Positions 1 through 6,887 of a DNA stretch of 51,940 bases are shown here, in pieces; the stretch's first letter is position 1; the number at the start of each line of letters is the position of its first letter. The position numbers and the translations under genes are program-made. This DNA comes from Stenotrophomonas maltophilia (lineage in GTDB: Bacteria > Pseudomonadota > Gammaproteobacteria > Xanthomonadales > Xanthomonadaceae), in NCBI GenBank assembly GCA_002387845.1, contig DGLB01000023.1:11516-63455 (forward strand), in the 5' to 3' direction. Under the pieces are notes generated by a model. The model was not told the DNA's origin and made no database searches. It saw nothing but the letters and a program-made list of their open reading frames with translations.

Positions 1-311
1 CGGCCGTTGTTCTTCAGCGCCTTCCAGTAGCCCAGCTGGCTGAACACCTTTTCCTGCGCCTTTTCGCGGATGGAGCAGGTGTTCATCAGCAGCACGTCGG
101 CCTCGGCCGGGTCGTCGGTGAGCTCCAGCCCCTCCTCGGCGGCGAGCACGTCGGCCATCTTGGTCGAGTCGTACTCGTTCATCTGGCAGCCGTGGGTCTT
201 GATGTACAGCTTGCCGCGCACCGGGCCGTTCACCTGCGGCCGGGAGCCGGGCAGGGGAATCAGGTCGGGGCGGGCGACGGGTTCGGAGGGTGACGCTGGC
301 GTCCCGGTCAT
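1..311 (-). CDS. miaB: MiaB, tRNA-2-methylthio-N6-isopentenyladenosine synthase, N-terminal part (cut by window edge)
   Basis: Only the first ~103 residues are present; the gene runs off the left edge. MiaB is a radical-SAM enzyme that adds a methylthio group at carbon 2 of isopentenyl-adenosine 37 in tRNAs reading UNN codons. Visible here is the start of the N-terminal methylthiotransferase domain: KLYIKTHGCQMNEYDS and LLMNTCSIREKAQEKVF hold the first two cysteines that bind the auxiliary 4Fe-4S cluster. A proline-rich leader of ~35 residues precedes the domain. The start codon is the ATG at 309-311; no other in-frame ATG lies close. The gene diverges from the lytic transglycosylase, and a SMAG-like palindrome sits between them. 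The family call is secure; the radical-SAM and TRAM domains lie outside the window. Confidence 0.93.
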   Translation of the reverse strand, partial: MTGTPASPSEPVARPDLIPLPGSRPQVNGPVRGKLYIKTHGCQMNEYDSTKMADVLAAEEGLELTDDPAEADVLLMNTCSIREKAQEKVFSQLGYWKALKNNG

Positions 312-365
312 GGCGCTTATTCCAGTCGGGTGGGCGGGCAGGGGTAGCCGCGTATTCTACCCCGT

Positions 366-390
366 GAAGCCACGCAGGGCGTGGCACTAC
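366..390 (-). repeat. SMAG-like REP palindrome (GTAG end on minus strand)
   Basis: Seven-base arms GCCACGC (369-375) and GCGTGGC (379-385) flank the loop AGG, and CTAC at 387-390 reads GTAG on the minus strand. This is the layout of the Stenotrophomonas GTAG (SMAG) REP family. It lies between the divergent miaB and lytic transglycosylase genes, so it would fall in the 5' leader of the transglycosylase. Confidence 0.7.
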
Positions 391-426
391 TTGTTAATGG
401 CCCGCGAAACGGGGAAACTCCGCCCC

Positions 427-1380
427 ATGAAGGGGATTGTGGGGACAATCGCTGCGCTGACCGTGACTGCGCTGACCGCTCTGCCGGCCAGTGCCGGCAC
501 CCTGTACAAGTGTGTGGGCGAGGACGGCATCCCCAGCTACGTCAGCAAGCGGGTGCCCAAGGCCACCTGCAGCGTGGTCAGCAATTACCGCCCGGACCGA
601 AGCGCCCCCCGGCGCTACATTCCGCCGCCGGCCCCAGCTCCGGCTCCGGCCCCCACCCCCACTGCCGTTGCCGCATCGCCGGCCCAGGCCGACATCGCCG
701 CTGCCAGCACCGCCGTGGTGGCCGGCACCGCGCCGACCCCGGCGGCAACCGTGCTGACCGCACCGTCGGCCCCGGCGACCAGCAGCAAGCCCGGCAAGGT
801 GGTGTCCGGCCAGGTCTACTCCTATATGAAGGACGGCGTGCGCCACTACACCAGCACCCGGCCGGCACAGGTGGCCAGCCTGGGCCAGGTGCGCACCATC
901 CGCTACAGCTACATCGAGCGCTGCTACGCCTGTGGGGCCAACCCGGGCGTGAACTTCGGTTCGGTGCGGCTCAACACCACCGCCTTCCAGGCCGAGATTG
1001 CCGCCGCCGCGCGCGAGTTCGGGGTCGAGGAAGCCATCGTGCGGGCGGTCATCCACGCCGAATCCGCCTACAACCCCACGGCGGTCAGCCGCGCCGGTGC
1101 GCAGGGGCTGATGCAGCTGATGCCGCCGACCGCGCGTCGCTTCGGGGTCACCGATTCCTATGATGCAGCGCAGAACATCCGCGGCGGTGTGCAGTACCTG
1201 TCGTGGCTGCTCAAGCGTTTCAACGGCAATCTCACCCTGGCTGCGGCCGGTTACAACGCCGGCGAAGGCGCGGTCGACCGCCACGGCGGCGTGCCGCCGT
1301 ACAGCGAGACGCAGTACTACGTGAAGCGCGTGGCGCTTCTGGCCGACCGCTACCGGGGAGCGCAGGCGTCAACGCAATAG
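427..1380 (+). CDS. secreted lytic transglycosylase (SLT domain) with two DUF4124-like segments
   Basis: Predicted to cleave the MurNAc-GlcNAc bond of peptidoglycan in the periplasm, leaving 1,6-anhydro-MurNAc. The 317-residue protein starts at ATG 427, which gives a clean signal peptide cleaved after residue ~23 (ALPASA/GTLYK). Residues ~25-58 and ~128-146 both look like DUF4124: YKCVGEDGIPSYVSKR and YSYMKDGVRHYTSTRP. They are separated by a ~65-residue Pro/Ala/Thr linker. The C-terminal half is an SLT goslin-like domain with the likely catalytic Glu at ~212 in IHAESAYNP, then AQGLMQLMP (~225-233) and AAGYNAGEGAV. The open frame continues upstream to position 70, but that part overlaps miaB antisense and is not coding. 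The stop codon lies inside a strong hairpin (1370-1404). The role is clear; the exact paralogue is not. Confidence 0.9.
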   Translation: MKGIVGTIAALTVTALTALPASAGTLYKCVGEDGIPSYVSKRVPKATCSVVSNYRPDRSAPRRYIPPPAPAPAPAPTPTAVAASPAQADIAAASTAVVAGTAPTPAATVLTAPSAPATSSKPGKVVSGQVYSYMKDGVRHYTSTRPAQVASLGQVRTIRYSYIERCYACGANPGVNFGSVRLNTTAFQAEIAAAAREFGVEEAIVRAVIHAESAYNPTAVSRAGAQGLMQLMPPTARRFGVTDSYDAAQNIRGGVQYLSWLLKRFNGNLTLAAAGYNAGEGAVDRHGGVPPYSETQYYVKRVALLADRYRGAQASTQ

Positions 1381-1404
1381 GCCGCTGTTGCGGCTATTGC
1401 GTTG
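1370..1404 (+). terminator. stem-loop at the end of the transglycosylase gene
   Basis: CAACGCAATAG-GCCGC (1370-1385), loop TGTT, then GCGGC-TATTGCGTTG (1390-1404) form a 15-pair stem with one bulged base. The arm includes the TAG stop codon. There is no strong T-run after it, so it may act as a mRNA 3' end stabiliser or an imperfect terminator. Confidence 0.55.
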
Positions 1405-1450
1405 CCTCCGGCGCCCACGCATTCCACCTCATCCCCGCGCCTGTCGGCGC

Positions 1451-1473
1451 GCCCCCTTGAACATCAAGGGGGC
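1451..1473 (+). terminator. second stem-loop between the transglycosylase and petA
   Basis: GCCCCCTTGA (1451-1460), loop ACA, TCAAGGGGGC (1464-1473): a perfect 10-base stem. No T-tract follows. Together with the hairpin at 1370-1404 it probably separates the transglycosylase from the petABC transcript. The rest of 1381-1653 holds the petA promoter and leader. Confidence 0.45.
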
Positions 1474-1545
1474 TCCTGGTCTGGATCATTGCCGGCTGGC
1501 GGCGAGCCATGGTGCATGGTTCACGCAAATTCGGAACAGCACTCG

Positions 1546-1575
1546 TTGTGTCGCCGAGTCAGGTTCCGCTATAGT
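1546..1575 (+). promoter_or_regulatory. candidate sigma70 promoter for petABC
   Basis: TTGTGT (1546-1551), 18-base spacer, TATAGT (1570-1575). It gives a leader of about 70 bases before petA. GGTTCCG occurs twice around the -10 (1562-1568 and 1577-1583), a possible protein site. Found by eye, not scored. Confidence 0.45.
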
Positions 1576-1653
1576 CGGTTCCGATTCACGTGGACTGGCC
1601 CCCACCGGTCTGCTGGCAGCCTCAAGCTACCTAAATCAATATCGGAGTGCCGG

Positions 1654-2274
1654 ATGGCCAACGATGGGGTAAACGATCCAGTCAACACTGGACGTCGACG
1701 ATTTCTTTCAGCCACCACTGCGGTGGTGGGTGCCGTCGGCGTCGGGTTTGCAGCAGTTCCGTTCATCAAGTCCTGGAATCCCAGCGCCCGCGCCAAACTG
1801 GCCGGTGCACCGGTGATCGCCGACATCAGCGCGCTGCAGGAAGGCCAACGGCTGGTCCTGGAGTGGCGTGGTCAGCCGATCTGGATCGTCAAGCGCTCCA
1901 AGGCCATCCTGGAAGCGCTGCACGGTCTGGATGGGCGTCTGAAAGACCCCGAATCCGGCGAGAAAGACCAGCAGCCGGAGTACGTGCTGAAGGAAAACCC
2001 CGAATTCCGCTCGATCAAGTCCGATGTCTCGGTGCTGGTCGGGCTGTGCACCCATCTGGGCTGCTCGCCGGAAATGGTCGCGGAAATCCGTCCCGAACCG
2101 TATGACCCGGAATGGAAAGGCGGCTACTTCTGCCCCTGCCACAAGTCGCGCTTCGACATGTCCGGCCGCGTCTTCAAGGACGTGCCGGCCCCGATCAATC
2201 TGCTGGTGCCTCCGCACCACTACCAGGACGACAACACCATCGTCATTGGCGTTGACCCGCAGGGGGCGGCTTGA
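1654..2274 (+). CDS. petA: ubiquinol-cytochrome c reductase Rieske iron-sulfur subunit
   Basis: The 2Fe-2S subunit of the cytochrome bc1 complex. It takes one electron from ubiquinol at the Qo site and passes it to cytochrome c1 at the outer face of the inner membrane. The 206-residue protein has a twin-arginine leader (GRRRFLSATT, residues 13-22) that merges with the single membrane anchor. The cluster ligands are in CTHLGC (Cys132, His134) and CPCHKSRFD (Cys160, His163); Cys137 and Cys162 form the usual disulfide. ATG 1654 has GGAG at 1644-1647. The longer open frame upstream lacks homology and is rejected. It is the first gene of petABC, two bases before petB. Tat export of the folded protein is expected from the leader. 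Confidence 0.96.
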   Translation: MANDGVNDPVNTGRRRFLSATTAVVGAVGVGFAAVPFIKSWNPSARAKLAGAPVIADISALQEGQRLVLEWRGQPIWIVKRSKAILEALHGLDGRLKDPESGEKDQQPEYVLKENPEFRSIKSDVSVLVGLCTHLGCSPEMVAEIRPEPYDPEWKGGYFCPCHKSRFDMSGRVFKDVPAPINLLVPPHHYQDDNTIVIGVDPQGAA

Positions 2275-2276
2275 GC

Positions 2277-3539
2277 ATGGCCAACATCCTTTCCCGCACC
2301 GCGACCGGCGTGGCCGACTGGGTCAATGACCGCGCGCCCGGCCTGATGCCGATGTACCGCAAGCATGTCAGCGAGTACTACGCGCCGAAGAACTTCAACA
2401 TCTGGTACTACTTCGGCTCGCTGGCGCTGCTGATCCTGGTCAACCAGATCCTGACCGGCATCTTCCTCACGATGCACTACAAGACCAGCGCCGCCGAGGC
2501 CTTCACCTCGGTGGAACTGACGATCATGCGTGACGTCGACTGGGGCTGGCTGATCCGCTACATGCACTCCACCGGGGCCTCGCTGTTCTTCATCGTGGTC
2601 TACCTGCACATGTTCCGCGGGCTGCTGTACGGCAGCTACAAGAAGCCGCGCGAGCTGGTGTGGATCCTGGGCATGCTGATCTACCTGGTGTTGATGGCCG
2701 AGGCCTTCATGGGCTACGTGCTGCCCTGGGGACAGATGTCGTTCTGGGGCGCGAAGGTGATCATCTCGCTGTTCGGGGCCATTCCGGTGATCGGCAATGG
2801 CCTGACCGAATGGATCATGGGCGATTACCTGCCCAGCGACGCCACCGTGAACCGCTTCTTCGCCCTGCACGTGATCGCGCTGCCGCTGGTGCTGTTGCTG
2901 CTGGTGGTGCTGCATATCGGTGCACTGCATGAAGTGGGCTCGAACAACCCTGACGGGGTGGAGATCAAGAAGGGGCCCAAGGGCAACCGCTGGTCGCCCA
3001 CCGCGCCCGCCGATGGCATCCCGTTCCACCCGTACTACACGCTCAAGGATGCGGTGGGGGCCGGTTTCCTGCTGGTCATTGCCGCCTTCATCATCTTCTT
3101 CGCACCGGGCTTTGGCGGGCTGTTCCTCGAGCACGACAACTTCACCGAGGCCAACCGGCTGGTGACGCCCGAGCACATCAAACCGGTGTGGTACTACACC
3201 CCGTATTACGCGATGTTGCGGGTGGTGCCAAACAAGCTGGGGGGCGTGATGGTGATGTTCTCGGCCATTGCGATCCTGTTCCTGGTGCCGTGGCTGGACA
3301 AGGCCAAGGTCAAGTCGGTGCGCTACCGCGGCTGGATCTCCAAGGTCATGCTGGGCGTGCTGGCGGTGTGCTTCATCTGGCTGGGCGTGATCGGTTCGGG
3401 TCCGGGCACCGATGTGCACGAAACCTACATCGGCCGCGTGCTGACCTTCCTCTACTTCGCCTTCTTCATCACCATGCCGATATGGACCAAGCTGGACAGG
3501 ACCAAACCGGTACCGGACCGGGTGACCCTGCATGACTGA
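2277..3539 (+). CDS. petB: cytochrome b subunit of the bc1 complex
   Basis: Integral membrane di-haem subunit that forms the Qo and Qi quinone sites. The 420-residue protein has the expected 8-9 membrane helices. Haem-ligand histidines are visible: His97 and His111 in YMHSTGA/YLHMFRG, and His198 and His213 in LHVIALP/VLHIGALHE. The PWGQMSFWGA Qo loop is present. The PEWY motif reads PVWY (IKPVWYYTPYYAML), a variant common in beta- and gammaproteobacteria. A TTG start at 2271 is also possible, overlapping the petA stop, but ATG 2277 gives the normal MANILSR start. It overlaps petC by eight bases, so the two are translationally coupled. A C-terminal extension beyond helix 8 (~residues 320-400) adds further hydrophobic segments. 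Confidence 0.96.
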   Translation: MANILSRTATGVADWVNDRAPGLMPMYRKHVSEYYAPKNFNIWYYFGSLALLILVNQILTGIFLTMHYKTSAAEAFTSVELTIMRDVDWGWLIRYMHSTGASLFFIVVYLHMFRGLLYGSYKKPRELVWILGMLIYLVLMAEAFMGYVLPWGQMSFWGAKVIISLFGAIPVIGNGLTEWIMGDYLPSDATVNRFFALHVIALPLVLLLLVVLHIGALHEVGSNNPDGVEIKKGPKGNRWSPTAPADGIPFHPYYTLKDAVGAGFLLVIAAFIIFFAPGFGGLFLEHDNFTEANRLVTPEHIKPVWYYTPYYAMLRVVPNKLGGVMVMFSAIAILFLVPWLDKAKVKSVRYRGWISKVMLGVLAVCFIWLGVIGSGPGTDVHETYIGRVLTFLYFAFFITMPIWTKLDRTKPVPDRVTLHD

Positions 3540-4308
3540 CCATTGCTTCGCGAAGCCACGCAGCGCGTGGCTCTACGTTGTGCGGCTGGCCTGTGCGGCC
3601 ACCCTGATGCTGGGCAGCACCCTGGCCGGTGCGGCCGAGGGCGGCAAGACCCTGCAGGCGGGCAACGACCTGGGTGATCGCGCGTCGCTGCAGCGCGGCG
3701 CACAGTTGTACATGAACTACTGTTCCGGCTGTCACGCGCTGAAATACCTGCGCTATTCGCGCATGGCACAGGACCTGGGCCTGTCCGAGGAAGAGGTGAT
3801 GAACAACCTCAACTTCACCGGTGCGGCTGTCGGCGAGACCGTTGGTGTCACCCTGCCCAAGGCCGAGGCCGAGAAGTGGTTCGGCAAGATGCCGCCCGAC
3901 CTCACGCTGATTTCCCGGGTGCGCGGCAGCGACTGGATCTACACCTACCTCAAGTCGTTCTATCTGGACCCGAGCCGGCCGCTGGGCTGGAACAACGCGC
4001 TGTTCCCCAATGCGTCCATGCCCAACCCGCTATGGGAAATGCAGGGCCTGCAGCATGCCGTGCACGGCAAGCCGGAAGCACCGGGTGCGGATGCGCCGGT
4101 GACCGGGCTGACCCTCGCCCAGCCCGGCAACGTGGACGCCGGCCAGTATGACCAGGCGGTGCGGGACATCACCAATTTCCTGGAATACGCGGGCGAACCG
4201 GCCGCGCTCAAGCGCCAGCAGCTGGGCGTCTGGGTGATTCTGTTCCTGGCGTTCCTGACCTTCCTGCTGTACCTGCTGAAGAAGGAATACTGGAAGGACG
4301 TGCACTGA
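3532..4308 (+). CDS. petC: cytochrome c1 of the bc1 complex
   Basis: Receives electrons from the Rieske centre and reduces soluble cytochrome c in the periplasm. The 258-residue protein has an N-terminal signal sequence (to about AGA/AEGG, residue 34), the covalent haem motif CSGCH (Cys64, Cys67, His68), and a C-terminal membrane anchor (VWVILFLAFLTFLLYLL) followed by KKEYWKDVH. The start overlaps the last eight bases of petB. Codons 5-15 (HCFAKPRSAWLY) are encoded by a SMAG-like REP palindrome (3554-3576), so the n-region of the signal peptide looks like domesticated repeat DNA. An internal start beyond the repeat would leave no good n-region, so the long form is preferred. Confidence 0.95.
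   Translation: MTDHCFAKPRSAWLYVVRLACAATLMLGSTLAGAAEGGKTLQAGNDLGDRASLQRGAQLYMNYCSGCHALKYLRYSRMAQDLGLSEEEVMNNLNFTGAAVGETVGVTLPKAEAEKWFGKMPPDLTLISRVRGSDWIYTYLKSFYLDPSRPLGWNNALFPNASMPNPLWEMQGLQHAVHGKPEAPGADAPVTGLTLAQPGNVDAGQYDQAVRDITNFLEYAGEPAALKRQQLGVWVILFLAFLTFLLYLLKKEYWKDVH
3554..3576 (-). repeat. SMAG-like REP palindrome inside the petC signal-peptide coding region
   Basis: AGCCACGC (3554-3561), loop AGC, GCGTGGCT (3565-3572) form a perfect 8-base stem. CTAC at 3573-3576 is GTAG on the minus strand. A second small palindrome, TTCGCGAA (3547-3554), abuts it. The element shares its stem sequence with the copy at 366-390. It is read through in frame by petC. Confidence 0.7.
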
Positions 4309-4444
4309 GCTTCACACGTCCACCAACCCTTCGGCCTATTGGCTTTTGTGATGGGGGGTTGCACACTCGGGACCTGTGACGACTGTCGGCAATGGGCCGG
4401 CAGCGCCGATGCGGCCGACGGATTCGGTCGTTGGAGAGCCTTTG

Positions 4445-5080
4445 ATGGCGGCGAGCGTACGCATGCGGAATACCCTGACGCTGTTTTCCTCGAACGACGA
4501 TGTCCTGTGCCACCGCGTGCGCCTGGTGCTGGCCGCCAAAGGGGTGACCTATGATTTCGTCCCGGTCGACCCGCAGAATCCGCCGGAAGATCTGATCGAC
4601 CTCAATCCCTACCATTCCGTGCCCACCCTGGTGGAGCGCGAGCTGGTGCTGTACGCCGCGTCGGTGGTCAGCGAGTACCTGGACGAGCGCTATCCGCATC
4701 CGCCGCTGATGCCGGTCGATCCGCTCTCCCGCGCCCGCATCCGTTTAGCCATGCTGCGCATCGAGCACGACTGGGTACCGCAGGTGCAGGCGATCCAGCT
4801 GGGCAACAAGACCCAGGCCGAAGCCGGTCGCAAGCGCCTCAAGGAGCTGCTGACCAGCTCGGTGCCGCTGTTCAAGGCCAGCAAGTTTTTCCTGAACCCG
4901 GAAATGAGTCTGGCCGATTGCGCCATGGCCCCGATCATCTGGCGGCTGCAGTCGCTGGACATCGCCCTGCCCAAGGACGGCAAGGCCATCGAGGACTACG
5001 GCAACCGAATTTTCCGTCACCCCGGCTTCATCCGGAGCCTGACGGACCAGGAAAAGAAGCTGCGCGAACTGCCGGTGTGA
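4445..5080 (+). CDS. sspA: stringent starvation protein A (GST-like RNA polymerase-associated protein)
   Basis: SspA binds RNA polymerase and reshapes transcription in stationary phase and acid stress in gammaproteobacteria. The 211-residue product has an N-terminal thioredoxin-like GST fold (LTLFSSNDDVLCHRVRLVL, then the VPTL loop typical of GST folds) and a helical C-terminal domain (~residues 90-205). As in other SspA proteins there is no sign of glutathione transferase activity. ATG 4445 is chosen because GGAGA at 4432-4436 is well placed; an in-frame GTG at 4376 would add 23 unlike residues. It is followed after 79 bases by sspB, the usual pairing. The 136-base gap after petC shows no clear terminator. 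Confidence 0.93.
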   Translation: MAASVRMRNTLTLFSSNDDVLCHRVRLVLAAKGVTYDFVPVDPQNPPEDLIDLNPYHSVPTLVERELVLYAASVVSEYLDERYPHPPLMPVDPLSRARIRLAMLRIEHDWVPQVQAIQLGNKTQAEAGRKRLKELLTSSVPLFKASKFFLNPEMSLADCAMAPIIWRLQSLDIALPKDGKAIEDYGNRIFRHPGFIRSLTDQEKKLRELPV

Positions 5081-5159
5081 CTGTATTACCGATGGTGCGC
5101 GTACACTGGCAGCCGGTAATCACGATGACGAGCAGCCGGGCATGGCCTGGCTCTACCCC

Positions 5160-5606
5160 ATGACTGAAGATACATTCCGCATGACCAGCCACCGCCCGTA
5201 CCTGTTGCGGGCGCTGGTGCAATGGATCAACGACAACCAGCTCACCCCGCATATCCTGGTCGATGCCGGCATGCCCGGCGTGCAGGTCCCGCCCAGCGCA
5301 ATCAAGGACGGTCGGGTGGTGTTGAACATCGCCGACCGTGCGGTGATGGGGCTGGAGATCGACAATACCTCGGTCAGCTTTGCGGCACGCTTTTCCGGCG
5401 TCAGCCACCCGGTGCAGGTGCCGATTTCGGCCGTGCTGGCCGTCTATGCGCGCGAAACCGGGCAGGGCATGGCGCTGCCGGATGACATTCCCGGCCACGA
5501 GCCCAGCCTGGACGATGACGACGCGCCGACGGATGACACCCCGACGCCGGACGATACCCCGCCCAAGCCCAGCGGCGGCCGCCCGCATCTGCGCGTGGTG
5601 AAGTAA
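5160..5606 (+). CDS. sspB: ClpXP protease specificity-enhancing factor SspB
   Basis: SspB is the adaptor that binds ssrA-tagged proteins from stalled ribosomes and hands them to ClpXP. The 148-residue form has the conserved core (HRPYLLRALVQWINDNQLTPHILVDA, ~residues 10-35; VVLNIADRAV; VSHPVQVPISAVLAVYARE), an acidic low-complexity linker (~DDDDAPTDD), and the C-terminal ClpX-docking peptide ending LRVVK. Three in-frame ATGs exist at 5142, 5160 and 5181. None has a strong ribosome site. 5160 (MTEDTFRMTSHRPY) matches the length I expect for family members. The gene ends just before a 30-base palindrome shared with a convergent gene. Confidence 0.9.
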   Translation: MTEDTFRMTSHRPYLLRALVQWINDNQLTPHILVDAGMPGVQVPPSAIKDGRVVLNIADRAVMGLEIDNTSVSFAARFSGVSHPVQVPISAVLAVYARETGQGMALPDDIPGHEPSLDDDDAPTDDTPTPDDTPPKPSGGRPHLRVVK

Positions 5607-5615
5607 GGTGAGAAA

Positions 5616-5645
5616 CGACATCGGCGGCCATGGCCGCCGATGTCG
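5616..5645. terminator. 30-base perfect palindrome between convergent genes
   Basis: Positions 5616-5630 are the exact reverse complement of 5631-5645 (arm CGACATCGGCGGCCA). It lies between sspB (plus) and the orphan secreted protein gene (minus). Neither side has a long T-run; the minus-strand side has only TTT. Most likely a bidirectional terminator or transcript barrier. Confidence 0.5.
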
Positions 5646-5666
5646 CATAGCCTCCAGTGCAATGGG

Positions 5667-6212
5667 TTACTGGCAGTAGTACTCGGCAGACGTTTCGGAG
5701 GTCTGCTCGTAGTACTCGGGCTGGGAGCCCACGCCACTATCAATCAGACTTACATTGCGCTGGTAGCTGATCGCGTAAGTTCCCGGCGTGGTGCACGCGG
5801 CAGGGAGTGTGCCCTGATATTGGCCTTGGCCAATGACGGTATACATATAGTCTACGCAGTGAGTGCCACCGCCCAACGATTCAGGGTCGGGGCGACAGGT
5901 CCCATAGTTGCCGTCAACGTTGGCCGCCCATCCAGTGCTTACATCCGTGGGGCAGGATCCATACCGCTCTGGTCCGATGTCCCCATAGGTGTAAAGGCCG
6001 GATGGGCCTACGACACCGCCTTGGCAGTAGTTGAAGTAGGAGGTGATGTAGGGCGCGATGCTTTCGTTGTCGACCGTCAGAGTACGGCCCGTGTACACCC
6101 ACTGGCCAGCAAATGCGCTGGGTGCGAACCCGATCGCTGCCAGCAGCAAGGCGGCGATCAGAGGAAGGCGGGCAGAACGGGGGCGATTGCGATGCTGTTG
6201 CTGGGTACGCAT
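5667..6212 (-). CDS. secreted Tyr/Gly-rich protein of unknown function
   Basis: I do not recognise this family. The 181-residue product begins with a basic n-region (MRTQQQHRNRPRSARLP), a hydrophobic core and a Sec-type cleavage site after AFAPSAFA-like residues (~35). The mature ~146 residues are rich in Tyr, Gly and Ser and hold five cysteines (YCQGG, GSCPTD, GTCRPD, HCVDY, AACTT) plus one more next to the end (EYYCQ), giving six and thus possibly three disulfides. No catalytic motif is visible. The start at 6212 is favoured because AAGGAGAG lies eight bases upstream; the ATG at 6218 is too close to that site. The 5' leader holds an 18-base palindrome. It is transcribed alone, convergent with sspB. 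Confidence 0.7.
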   Translation of the reverse strand: MRTQQQHRNRPRSARLPLIAALLLAAIGFAPSAFAGQWVYTGRTLTVDNESIAPYITSYFNYCQGGVVGPSGLYTYGDIGPERYGSCPTDVSTGWAANVDGNYGTCRPDPESLGGGTHCVDYMYTVIGQGQYQGTLPAACTTPGTYAISYQRNVSLIDSGVGSQPEYYEQTSETSAEYYCQ

Positions 6213-6248
6213 TGACATCTCTCCTTGATGGGATGGATACATCCGCGC

Positions 6249-6266
6249 GCCAACGACGTCGTTGGC
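6249..6266. promoter_or_regulatory. 18-base perfect palindrome in the leader of the orphan secreted gene
   Basis: GCCAACGAC followed by its reverse complement GTCGTTGGC, with no spacer, 37 bases upstream of the start at 6212. The dyad without a loop suggests a dimeric protein operator more than an RNA hairpin. No convincing -35/-10 pair was seen nearby. The rest of 6267-6463 shows nothing I can assign. Confidence 0.35.
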
Positions 6267-6463
6267 AGTCTGGCCTGTAAACAAAACGTCATAAAGTCAA
6301 ACGTAATCAACTGCTTGCAAACGTTAGTGCGGGCCTTCGAGCCCTGAATTCCCGCCCCCCGGTTCTACCGTGGGGTCGGTGGGAGGGTCAATGCGAAAAT
6401 TGTCGTTGTGTAATCCGCTGCTCACTTTCGGTGAGCCGCCGAGCCAATGCCGGACCTGTTCCT

Positions 6464-6820
6464 CTACACGTCCTGAGCGTCGGAGGTGTCCCGCGATTGC
6501 CGGATTTCGCTGATCCGCGCGGCCGAGGGCCCGACAAAGGCCACCAGCTGGTCGCCGCGCAGCACCATGCGGCCGCTGTGGCGGTCGATGCCGTCGTGCG
6601 AATACTCGAACCGGTAGGTGCGCTCCCAGCCCAGCCAGCCGTTGTCCTTGCGCACCACGCGCAGGCTGCTGGCATGCACGGCCTGGTCCAGCCACTGCAC
6701 ATCGGCCGCGCGGCAGGCATTGCGACCCAGCTCGATGGCGCGTTCGGCGGCTGCCCGCGAGGAGTTCCAGAAGGCGTAGGCAAACGCGCCGGCAATCATC
6801 AACAGGATCAGGCTGGGCAT
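6464..6820 (-). CDS. DUF3301 family protein
   Basis: A 118-residue protein with one N-terminal membrane helix (PSLILLMIAGAFAYAFWNSSR) followed by a small soluble domain. The pattern AAERAIELGRNACRAADVQWLDQAV and the later RTYRFEYSHDG...GRMVLRGDQLVAF are typical of DUF3301, a family of unknown function. The last ~20 residues (ISEIRQSRDTSDAQDV) are polar. ATG 6820 is used; an in-frame TTG at 6841 would add seven residues. It is 67 bases downstream of the DUF2272 gene on the same strand and may be the last gene of the Trm112-nadC-DUF2272 transcript. Confidence 0.8.
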   Translation of the reverse strand: MPSLILLMIAGAFAYAFWNSSRAAAERAIELGRNACRAADVQWLDQAVHASSLRVVRKDNGWLGWERTYRFEYSHDGIDRHSGRMVLRGDQLVAFVGPSAARISEIRQSRDTSDAQDV

Positions 6821-6887
6821 CGAGGACTCGTCAAGGCGCAATGTCGTTAGCGACCAAGATGGCGACGACGCGGGCCTGGATCAAGCG

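Noticed and set aside
1402..1653. An 84-residue extension of petA
   Set aside because: It crosses the promoter and hairpins and would bury the Tat leader, which must be N-terminal.
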